Below, in pieces: positions 9,360 to 17,672 of a stretch of 17,672 bases of DNA. The notes beneath the pieces are model-generated. The model saw only the letters and a program-made list of their open reading frames with translations, was not told the DNA's origin and did no database searches. Source of the stretch: Scleroderma bovista (taxonomy: Eukaryota; Basidiomycota; Agaricomycetes; Boletales; Sclerodermataceae); contig JAYMGJ010000072.1 in assembly GCA_037178675.1 (NCBI GenBank), positions 1-17,672 of the forward strand. The letters are read 5' to 3'. A program made the translations under genes and the position numbers. Position 1 is the first letter of the stretch; every line of letters starts with the position of its first letter.

Positions 9360-10716
9360 ATGGAATGTGTTGCATTGCCGTTTGCAAACAGATGTCCGCA
9401 GGATGCCGCACATCCCCCACTAAAATTTTTACTCCCCACATTGTCAAAAGTCGTCCTGTATCCAATGGCCGGTGCAAATGCCGTGCCATCCAACTATACT
9501 TTGTCTGACATCATGGCATCATATATGCGGTGCCGCTTCCTGAATGAAGCATTCCCAGACTTAAATTCCCCCACCCCGGAAACACTTCTGTCCCTGCCGG
9601 TGGACGCAACTGTAGCCATGAACCAAATTGTATCCACCATCACACAGGCATACCATAATCGGAGTGAGCCAATTCTTTTATAGTTCTATTATCCCTTGCT
9701 TGATATCCGCTGAAGTTTCGTGCGGCATTGACTTGATTAGGTTGTCTGAAAGCCTCGGACCAATGCAATCCGGCACAAATGAGCAACAGGAGATTAGGGT
9801 CCTCCATAGACATCCTTCCTCTTTGACTGGGACCCTTTCCCGGCCCACCATTATTCTGGGAGAAGGCGACACAATTGCATTGTGGTATCTGCTTGGAGCT
9901 CTAGCTTCCTGCATCCAAGTATGGTATCATTCCACTCTCATTGTCCACTGTTGAGGCCTTTGTTTCTAGGAGCACATTGCGGCATCCATTGATCCACTGG
10001 AAGAGAGTATTACTAATCAATCATGGCATACAACACACCAGTATTTCAAGGATGACGTGGATATTTTCGGGTGCTTGGAATTCTCTCTGGCACAGCACAT
10101 GCTTGGCCATTCTGTGAGTACCTTCTTCTTTTGATGATGCACTTGTTTGATCTTCTGCTAGACCCCCAATGACGTTCCGGGGGTGTCCAAGGCTTTGGCC
10201 GGTCCTACCGGCTATCAATGGAGCAAGGATATATGTCTTCCATCGGCCATACTTGCAGGTGTTCTTTCTATTATCCATCCGCCTCTATACCATGCCGGCC
10301 ACCTTGCCATGCAACACTTGACTGACTGGGCGACCGGCCATGATCCCGGAATGCTGGCGGCACTTGAAAATTGGTCCACTGTCTTCACCAATATCTCGCT
10401 AATTGTCAATCGAAGTACCCCCCTCCACAGGGACCCACACTCTCGAGCAGATTGGTATGACATGCTAGTCAGTGTCGGTAATTATGATGATTGTGCACTG
10501 CACATTCCCAGTCTTGGGATTCAGGTATTGTACAATCCCGGCACTGTCGTTGCATTTTCCGGCCGGCTCTTTCGGCACGGCGTCAACGAGGTTGACGGAG
10601 CGAGGTGCTGTTTGGCGTATTATATGAGGGATAATATTCACCATTGGTTGAGGGTGCCACGGCCTCTTGATTGGGTGACGCCAGATAATGTCCGCAATGC
10701 ACTGGTGAAGCATTGA
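9360..10716 (+). CDS. TET/JBP family 2OG-Fe(II) dioxygenase
   Basis: The family oxidises the methyl group of 5-methylcytosine or thymine in DNA, using Fe(II) and 2-oxoglutarate. My model has four exons, 9360-9663, 9716-9918, 9970-10113 and 10162-10716, with introns of 52, 51 and 48 bp and matching phases, giving 401 residues. The catalytic core is in exon 4: NRSTPLHRDPHSRADWYD holds the H-x-D iron ligands (about H306, D308), LFRHGVN the distal His (about H356), and GARCCLAYYMR the 2OG-binding Arg (about R365). Upstream, RPTIILGEGDTIALWYLLGA and GCLEFSLAQHMLGH match conserved fungal TET/JBP segments. No stops interrupt it. Exon 1 is the least certain, since its residues match nothing I know. 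No CXXC zinc domain is visible, as is usual for fungal members. The neighbouring KDZ gene is the expected genomic context. Confidence 0.87.
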
Positions 10717-10789
10717 ATAATTAGCTTCCTGATATGATTGTTTGTTGTACTAAAATGTAATTCTGATGGTATGTAGTCCAAATTTGTTG

Positions 10790-10971
10790 CCGATGGGATG
10801 TAGTGCCGCTCGGCGAGCCCAAAGTCGATTCTGGCATGATCACAATGATCCGGCTTGGTCAAGTGTAAACATTCAACAGGGCGGCACATTCATCATTCCG
10901 GCATAGTCAACACTTTCCGGCAGATTCAACAGTTCGGCACAATTATAATTCTGGCAGCGTGAACTAATCTA
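10790..10971. repeat. Satellite units downstream of TET/JBP
   Basis: Degenerate units begin about 75 bp after the TET/JBP stop: GATGTAGTGCCGCT (like the 16-bp repeat at 7019), then several CGGCA-N-TTCAACA or TCATCATT units. They lead directly into the large inverted repeat and look like an older, more degraded edge of that array. Confidence 0.65.
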
Positions 10972-11876
10972 GCATCAATCATGCTGCACACATTTGTGTA
11001 GTGGCGTGTCAGGATGCTTCCGGCAATGTGTGCCACAATGATGATAGTGCCGAATTGTTGATTGTGCCGAACTGTTGACTGTGCCGGAATGATGAATGTG
11101 CTGAATGGTTGATTGTGCCACAGGGTTGACTCTGCCACAATGTTGAGCCAGAACGGTGATTGTGCCGGAGGGTTGATTGTGCCGCAGTGTTGACTCTGCC
11201 GTAATGTTGACAGGCCAGCACAATCAATACTCCGGCACAATCAACCTTGCGGCACAGTCAACACTCCGGCAGGATCCACATCCCGGCAGTCAACAGGCCG
11301 GCACAATCAACACTCCGTCGGCACAATCAACCCTTCGGCACCATCATTAGTCTGGCCCAGTCAACACTCCGGCACCATTACCAGTCCGGCACAGTCATCA
11401 TTCCAGCACAGTCCTACCTCAGAGCGTGCTCGACCTGGACAGCTTGTGCCGCAGTGTTGACTCTGCCGTAATGTTGACAGGCCAGTACAATCAATACTCC
11501 GGCACAATCAACCTTGCGGCACAGTCAACACTCCGGCAGGATCCACATCCCGGCAGTCAACAGGCCGGCACAATCAACACTCCGTCGGCACCATCATTAG
11601 TCTGGCCCAGTCAACACTCCGGCACACTCAACCCTCCGGCACAGGCAACATTGCGGCCGAGCCAACACTGCGGCACAATCATCATTTCGGCACAATCACC
11701 ATTCTGGCTCAACATTGCGGCAGAGTCAGCCCTCCGGCACAATCAACCGTTCGGCACAATCATCATTCCGGCACAGTCAACATTCCAGCACAATCAACAA
11801 TTCGGCACCATCATCATTGCGGCACACGCTGCTGGAAACATCCTGACACGCCGCTACACAACAGCATGATTGATGC
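10972..11876. repeat. Satellite-built inverted repeat, ~240 bp arms
   Basis: The left arm (10972 to about 11215) and right arm (about 11640-11876) are imperfect reverse complements. The outer ends share GCATCAATCATGCTG against its complement, then a GGCGTGTCAGGATG/CATCCTGACACGCC block, then about ten satellite units in the same order. Units follow CCGGCACAATCAACA with variants GCGGCAC, TCGGCAC, CCAGCAC and CTGGCTC. Left-arm units read in minus orientation and right-arm units in plus. It could be a foldback-type element or a subterminal repeat region of the KDZ element. No open frame here is credible; Thr/Ser/Gln-rich translations simply reflect the repeat. Confidence 0.85.
11177..11625 (+). 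repeat. Direct duplication inside the satellite
   Basis: The segment starting at 11177 recurs at 11444 (offset 267), beginning TTGTGCCGCAGTGTTGACTC and passing through the orientation switch and a GGATCCACATCCCGGCAG landmark. The copies run to about 11375 and 11625. The second copy lacks one satellite unit (CAATCAACCCTTCGGCA) present in the first. Few other differences are visible, so this duplication is younger than the array. Confidence 0.88.
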
Positions 11877-12295
11877 AGTGAACTACGGCACATATGTTAT
11901 AGCTAGCTGTTGCACCGGCACACAATGGTTTCTAGCTGCGGTAGTTGATTGTTATCAATGCCAGCAGTCGTGGAACTACGAGGACCATGGCCGGTAGGCC
12001 CATGTTTGCACATCTTCCCTTGGCAGATTTATATTTACATATTGGCCGAAGGGTGTTCATGCATGGCATTCAATTGCTGCTGGTGCATGGCTTTGCCATT
12101 GCGGCTACCAGCGAATCTATGTGCCACTGTCCATGACCCTCCCATTCCATCATCCATTCATTCCAAGGTATGCACCCCATAAATACCTTGCAGTTGCACC
12201 TTGTTTTTTCCACTAACAGCCACTTGATGATCCGTTTCAAATATGTCCTCTTTGCATACCATATAGCGGTATTTGATGCCGATGGTCAATGCCAA
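11877..12295. other. KDZ 3' flank, no separate gene seen
   Basis: This lies between the satellite and the transposase stop. A GTATGA donor and CTGTTAG acceptor on the minus strand (about 12300-12210) could add a short alternative last exon to the KDZ gene, but the frame closes soon after. Otherwise I see no coding potential. Confidence 0.4.
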
Positions 12296-15200
12296 TCATA
12301 CACAACCAAGTCTACCATACATTTGACATTGCTTTGCTGCATAGCATGCTCTCCCCATCTCTCCGCTCATATTAGCCTCCTCCTTCTGATCTCTCCAAAG
12401 TGTTTCCCTATATGAAAGAAATTGTCTTGTCCACGTGGCTTCACATGTCAATAGTTTTACCTCTTCGTCCCACCTGTCTCGCAATGCTTTCGCCCTCAAC
12501 CAATGCACCCGGTAAACTATACATGTCAGCTGGTGTTAACATGAGGAGCAATCATCTTACATTCAGACATCCAATCATTGACTTCTGTATCCCGCGGCAC
12601 ATCCATTGTCCAAAACCAGGCCAAAGTGTCATCCCTATGACCCCTTGCATTTGGGTCGGCAATGGTTGCACTGATCTTTAGGTCTTCTTTCCTCAACATT
12701 TTGTATCGGTTCAATGTGTTGCCGCTTGCATTCAATGCTATCATTTGTTTCCGGCACCGACGATATATTGCCGCATGCCGCTGCACTTTCACATCGGCAC
12801 TACCCACCTTCCCCCAGGCCCTCGTAGTCATATTGTATGTCCCGGCATGTCTGACATCGGTCCGGAAGATGACTGCCTTGTGTGCCAGCGAAACCCTTAG
12901 TTCATGTAGAGCATCGTTGGCCTGACCTTCCCTCAATCGTAACTCCTGATCCACCATGGTTAAAAGCCCCAACCTATCGGCTTGCTGCATCCCCAGGTAC
13001 GACGGCAAGGGCAGTACCACAGCATCCGAGTAGTTGGGATCTTGTGGGTGGAATGTGTCTGAAAATACATCTTCACCATCACCTTCATCGATGTCCGTTG
13101 TGGAAATGAGATTATCCGAGATGTCCTCATTCCAATCTTCGCCTAGAAATTGGGAAGCTGATTCACAGAGCCGATCAATTTGCATCTGCAGGTGGTCCTG
13201 CCGGCGGGCAATAGACAACCTTTGTGTTTCCGTCGCCCTTGCATGAATGTGGCGGACATCTATGGCCAAAATAATTTGTGATTCTTCGGCTTTCAATACC
13301 CTTGCCATCCATGTTGCTGCCCCACGCATACGACCATCCGGTCCCTGATTACTTATAATATCCATTTCGATCGACTTAGTTGTTTGAGCTGTCATTATAA
13401 TACATCAAATTCGTTTGAAATCAGCCAAGCAAGTAAATACCTTTTTCCAGCTGCACCTCAAATATGTCCATTGATTTTGGATCAGTAACCCTATTCTCCA
13501 AAGCCGATTTCTCTTGCTGTGCCCAAAGCTCATGCAACTCGACCGGAACCCTTGTATCAAGCTCCGCAAATGCTCCTTCCGCGGACATCAGTGCCTCTTG
13601 AGCATTCTTCAATTTTCTTTTCAGGGCGATGGCTGTGCAATATGTCGTCGGCATACTTCACCCAAAATCTGCAAGATATTGTGATACCACTCACGCATCC
13701 GCACCATCTTTAAGAAGTTGTTGTCATTCATTTGAAAATCAAGCAGCTCCTGTCTATGCGGCGTTGCCATTCCGCGGGCCGATGGCGAAATGATGTTAAG
13801 AGAGGACCAGAGAGTCTCCATAATTTCACCATCGACGCGGCCTACACCAGAAATGAAATTGGGAGCATATCGGGTGAAACATTCTGCCTTGTGACCATGT
13901 ACATGCCAGAGCCCAATGCTAGGTTGAATCCATAGCCCACATGGTAAGGATATAAAATTGTTTGCTTCTAGCCGGCGCTTTAGGTTTTTGCTGTATTGGC
14001 AATTGATGTCATAAAAGGTTATGACTTTTTGTTGCGGATCCATCCCATGTTGCACGGCATGTGCCAGAGCATAATCCATATTTACCTGCCTATCTTCCTG
14101 TTAGGGTGGAATGCATGCAACATGTCGGCACATACTGCTCTCCCTTCTGAAAGTCAACCATTGCATGGGGTACAAAGCATCCATGCTGCGCACATGCACA
14201 CCCGCCAATTCCAGTAGATGCCAGCTGATTTCTTTTAGCATTTGCCTGGTTTACTGCTCGATGGTTGCTACAGTCAGATTTCTGTGAATTCCATTACAAT
14301 GCTGAACCGTATTGTAAACATGTGCAATCACAAACCTCGACCCGGTTCAATGTTCCGGCCAGATAATCCTTATATTGCAGCATTGTAACCATGAATCCCA
14401 TTCCGTCCATGAGCCAAACTTCATTAGCTGAATTCTTTGGCCGCATATGCTCGGCCTTGAAGTTTCCATCCATCACGATGGTCCTAGAATATTTCCACCT
14501 ATATCATGCAGCTGCTCAATAAGTACAAGTAAAAATAAAACATTACTTACTCCGAGAGGTCTACATCTTCACTGGATGGAATGTTTACTCCTGGTTGTGG
14601 GCATGCCGGACAGAACAGCACCAATTCCCCCCTCTTGGGATCAGGAGATCCTGGATGAAAACCTTGCCATTTCAACAGCTTTAACAGCCTCCACATCCTT
14701 GACACCCTGAGTAGCTCTCTGTATCTGTTCTTGGATCAGTGTTGGTGGTGTCATCGGGTCCGTAATATCATGCTTTGAACTCACCAGTACAAGGCCAGGA
14801 AATGCATTGGATGTGACTCGCCGAAGCTTGCTGTAATAATTCATGGCAGAGGTGCCGCACTCCACATTATCCATAATGAAGTCATCCAATACTTGGAAGG
14901 TGAATACAGTCCTAGGTTCCTTTGTAGTTGCCGGGAAGAGTCCTGCTTTGACCAACTGCAAATGCGAAGCTCCTGCATCTGGACAGTTACAATACCTCAC
15001 ATCGCAAAAATGTACCCCAGATGTATGCACTACAGTTAGGCAAGACCTGTCCGTTCCTCCAGAAAGATGATGTGGTCTTGGTTGGTCCTGAATATCCTCC
15101 CATTCATCCTCAACATCACCAGCAATGTCCTCACCATCCATCCCACCATTCGGACATGGATCCCCACCATGGCCGAGGTGTACCACCAACCCAGCCTTCT

Positions 15201-15818
15201 AAATGAGTTGTTGCTGTACGCCACGTAGAATTGATGACTCACCAGTCATAATGATGATTCCTCAAAGAATGTACCATTCCATTGGTCCACCCGGTGGAAG
15301 GGCCGCAACTTGTGTTCCTTTCTGCAACAGGAACTGCAGAGCAAGGGCCGGTGGATGCATTCGGCGCATCTGTACGTGCCATCTCCTTGACACAACATGC
15401 AGACCCTTGGGTGAGGGGGTGCCTCCATGTCCAGAAGGACCTGGAGGTACCTCTGCTTGTATGGCAACCATGCCAATAAGTAACTGTCCTATTATGCCTT
15501 CAGGAGGACATGGCAAGTGCAGGATCGGAATAAATCACACACCTGATTCTTTGACACACCTGTTCTCTTTCGGGGTGGAAGATCATCCATGGAAATGTAT
15601 GGCTGGCCATCATCTGGAAACAGTTGGGATTGTTCTAATCCTATAGATGCTGACTGGGTCGGAGTGTCATTTGAAGGAGCTTTTCCATGACGGGCCTTCT
15701 TTCGGGGCGTTGCCTTCACCATCTTATCAATAGATCCCCTCCTTGATTTGAATGCCTGCCATGTTACATGAACCACCGGAGTAGAGCTACCAGCAGGTTG
15801 TATCTTGGACTTTGCCAT
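12296..15818 (-). CDS. CxC2-KDZ transposase, full length, one nonsense codon
   Basis: DDE-type transposase of the Kyakuja-Dileera-Zisupton superfamily. Ten exons join in consistent phase: 15818-15543, 15488-15243, 15198-14785, 14729-14551, 14498-14336, 14281-14136, 14089-13695, 13632-13441, 13388-12561 and 12516-12296, giving 1,020 codons, the usual size. The CxC2 zinc cluster is at about residues 122-147. The RNase H-like core contains IVMDGNFKAEHMRPKN (D about 382), TFYDINCQYSK (D about 502), GLWHVHGHKAECF and GRVDGEIMETLWS (E about 563 or 566), the likely catalytic triad. The C-terminal helical part has LREGQANDALHELR, ADPNARG and HWLRAKALRDRW. The only lesion I find is TGA at 15248-15246 (codon 173), where the left copy has CGA. 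Restoration, readthrough or a downstream start would be needed for activity. An upstream in-frame ATG at 15863 would add 15 residues. Confidence 0.88.
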
Positions 15819-16239
15819 GAGTGGTATCTGATGAGGAAATCCCTGCACAAAGTCTTTCCACATTGTATCTCACTGAAGCCTCATTGAAACAGCATGGACA
15901 GTGATCGGAAAGGGATCTTTGGATCTGCTGATTTGGATCTAGCTTTTGTAATATGGACTTGAAGATCAGGCACCAATGCAAAAATCCCATATATGGTGGC
16001 CGCTACTGAATTAGATCCTAAGTTAAAGTGCGGAAATAGCTTGTTAGCTGCCAAACAACATAGCCGGCCCCAGAAGTAGCTAGCTCACCAATGGATTTTC
16101 CAAAAGAGGTCGGCATGGAGGAATTGAACACTAATTGACATGGGAGAAACAATAGCTCGGGAATCCTTCAACAAAGTGTGGAGGACTTTTCTAGCACAGC
16201 ACCACTCAAAAAAGTATCTAAGTCTACTCAACATACAGC
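15819..16239. promoter_or_regulatory. Shared divergent promoter region, right arm
   Basis: This gap of about 420 bp lies between head-to-head starts at 15818 (minus) and 16240 (plus). It is closely conserved with 1945-2365, suggesting it moved as a unit with the gene pair. No specific element can be named. Confidence 0.5.
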
Positions 16240-17672
16240 ATGGCCCGCAGTCATTCCTCCAGCAGATCTATGGAGAATACTGATACAGAAGATGAGCAAG
16301 ACAATTCCTCTGACTCGTCGGGCACAGAGGCACCACAAAATGTGGTAAAAACAAAACTCCGGGATGATGAGGTCGAGGTCCTTGAGGAAGCCTTGGAAGA
16401 CTGGAAGGCAGCTGACAGCAACCAAAGGAAAGGTATGAAGAATGCCATGAAGGCAAAAATCAAAAATCTCCCTGCCAATAGCACACTCAAAGGACATGAA
16501 TGGGAGAAGAAAAAAAAAGTGCGCCCCATTTCCATAACTTCACATGGACTACTGATGCATCAGTGATATCAGGCAATTAAAAATTGGTTGTATAACCACA
16601 GCCGAGCCCGTGCCCGAAAGGCCCTAGTAAAGTATGGACGTAGGTGGACTGCCAGATCAGTCATAATGAAGTCGAAGAAAAAAGAAATTGAGGCCGAATT
16701 CGAACAGGCCGGAATTGCCCAAGGAAGCACAAGCATGATTAAAGGCTACCAAAAGGCGGTAGGAAGCATTATGGGGAAGCTCACCCAGGAGGAAAGAGAT
16801 GTTGCGGCGAAGCAGGCTGATGAATGGAACGAGGAGCAGCCGCCGGCAGAGGTCCAGGCCGAGTAAGTTTGTCATGTTGTCTCGACAATTATTCATCTGC
16901 AAACAGAATGGCCGAGACAAAAGGCCGACAATATGTCAAACAGTTTGCGCAGGAAATGTGGCGGCAGTGTGGGATGAGGGTGGTTGTGATGGCGGCATGG
17001 AAGGGCCGGAATGGTCAGCCCATGATGGGAATGTATGTCACTTCTCACTTGTGGTATTTGTATACTCACATTCACAGGCATGACTTTAATTCGGCATTGG
17101 GACAAGGGAAGACCTTTGCCAATTGGGACGACATCAAGCACCACTGGGATGCCTATGCACAGCAGGCCATAGGAGGGGAAGAACACGATGATAGCGATGA
17201 TGATGCTGGACCGACGATCTGCCGGAAGAAAGGGCAGAAGAGGCCGCAAACTGTTTTACCAACAATGGAAGATGGCACACCAATGATTCCGATCATCCTC
17301 GATATGCAAGCATTGGAGAGAAAGGATATTATGAGGACCTTTGTGACATGGCATTATCGTAAGTTCTTCCTTGTAAATAGACGGAGAATTGACCCCTTGC
17401 CGCAGGCAAGGCATGCGGCAAGCCAAGTGCCAGTGTTCCTTGGGCTGCCATACATGCAAAGACCGGTATCTACATTTCATCTGTGTACCTGCCGCGGCAT
17501 TGGGAGTTCAAAGAGCCGACCCGGCTCACAAATCAGGAAGTTACAAAGGTACTGGAATTCTGGCGCGATAGGCAAGTGACAGATCCGGAAGATGTACTGA
17601 CATTTCACAAATGGAGAGATATGGATGGTGGATTACAAGATCCAGTATCAGATTGTGAGGACTCAGTGGCCG
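16240..17672 (+). CDS. KDZ-linked uncharacterised protein, 3' end off window
   Basis: Exons 16240-16518, 16573-16862, 16907-17032, 17078-17358 and 17406 to the window end join in phase and stay open, with introns of 44-54 bp, so this copy is intact as far as visible. The N-terminus is Ser/Asp/Glu-rich and acidic. A Lys run at the exon 1/2 junction leads into AIKNWLYNHSRARARK, which resembles a homeodomain third helix (W-x-x-N-x-x-R with flanking bases). VKYGRRWTARSVI, VKQFAQEMWRQCGMRVVVMA, an acidic EEHDDSDDDAG linker, then KPSASVPW and EVTKVLEFWRDRQ follow. I recall this layout as an unnamed Agaricomycete family found in transposon-rich regions. DNA binding is an inference. It is divergent from the KDZ transposase, hence possibly an accessory of the element. 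Confidence 0.75.

Larger units (their letters stand above)
14520..17672 (-). repeat. Right arm of the ~3.15 kb inverted duplication
   Basis: This is the reverse complement of 513-3665 and runs off the window end. Its inner edge lies in KDZ intron 4, and here the intron continues to a proper acceptor (GATATAG ending at 14499) and the rest of the gene. The right arm is therefore the parental configuration and the left arm the truncated derivative. Confidence 0.95.

Noticed and set aside
10183..10716. TET/JBP protein starting near 10183
   Set aside because: The codon there is GTG, and conserved family segments upstream join through short in-phase introns, so this is only the last exon.
10926..11869. 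Thr/Ser/Gln/His-rich open frames on both strands across the satellite
   Set aside because: They are translations of the tandem repeat in several frames, with no domain, no splice logic and codon use dictated by the repeat unit.
10972..11876. CRISPR-like array
   Set aside because: Units are contiguous and degenerate, with no unique spacers of fixed length, and the context is eukaryotic.
12170..13246. Several plus-strand frames of 60-90 codons
   Set aside because: They lie antisense to KDZ exons 9-10, which carry conserved motifs.

Overview
The window looks like a transposon-rich stretch of a filamentous fungal genome, most likely an Agaricomycete (mushroom-forming basidiomycete). Three things point there: many introns of about 45-60 bp with GTRNGY-type donors, a KDZ-superfamily transposase carrying a CxC2 cysteine cluster, and a Plavaka-type transposase remnant. 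A fungal TET/JBP dioxygenase next to a KDZ transposase is a combination known from such genomes. I see no bacterial-style operons, rRNA or tRNA.

Layout. (1) Positions 513-3665 and 14520-17672 are two inverted copies of one segment of about 3.15 kb; the left copy continues to position 1 without a partner in view. Each arm carries a head-to-head gene pair: the start of a CxC2-KDZ transposase, and an uncharacterised basic/acidic protein read the other way. (2) In the left arm the transposase is cut inside its fourth intron at 3665 and abuts the C-terminal part of a decayed Plavaka transposase (3666-5637). (3) In the right arm the KDZ transposase runs on into the unique spacer and is essentially complete (15818-12296, minus strand; 10 exons, 1,020 codons by my splicing), broken only by one in-frame TGA. 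(4) The centre (8405-10716) holds a second divergent pair. One gene is an apparently intact 401-residue TET/JBP 2-oxoglutarate/Fe(II) dioxygenase with its H-x-D, H and R residues; the other is an uncharacterised 229-residue protein starting about 170 bp away. (5) Degenerate CGGCA-NN-TCAACA satellite arrays flank that pair (about 6890-7135 and 10790-11880); the right one forms a large inverted repeat. (6) The rest (5638-8404, 11877-12295) is decayed repetitive DNA, including an 85-bp foldback and a degraded GGGACACC minisatellite.

Interpretation. The right part fits a KDZ element carrying a TET/JBP gene and partner genes. The two arms differ largely at CpG sites. C-to-T or G-to-A changes occur on either arm, including CGA-to-TGA stops in both transposase copies and sites where one arm reads TG and the other CA. 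That is the footprint expected of deaminated methyl-CpG, which is notable in an element encoding a 5-methylcytosine-oxidising-type enzyme. All gene models below were spliced by eye from splice motifs, reading-frame phase and remembered family similarity; none is tested against RNA or a database.
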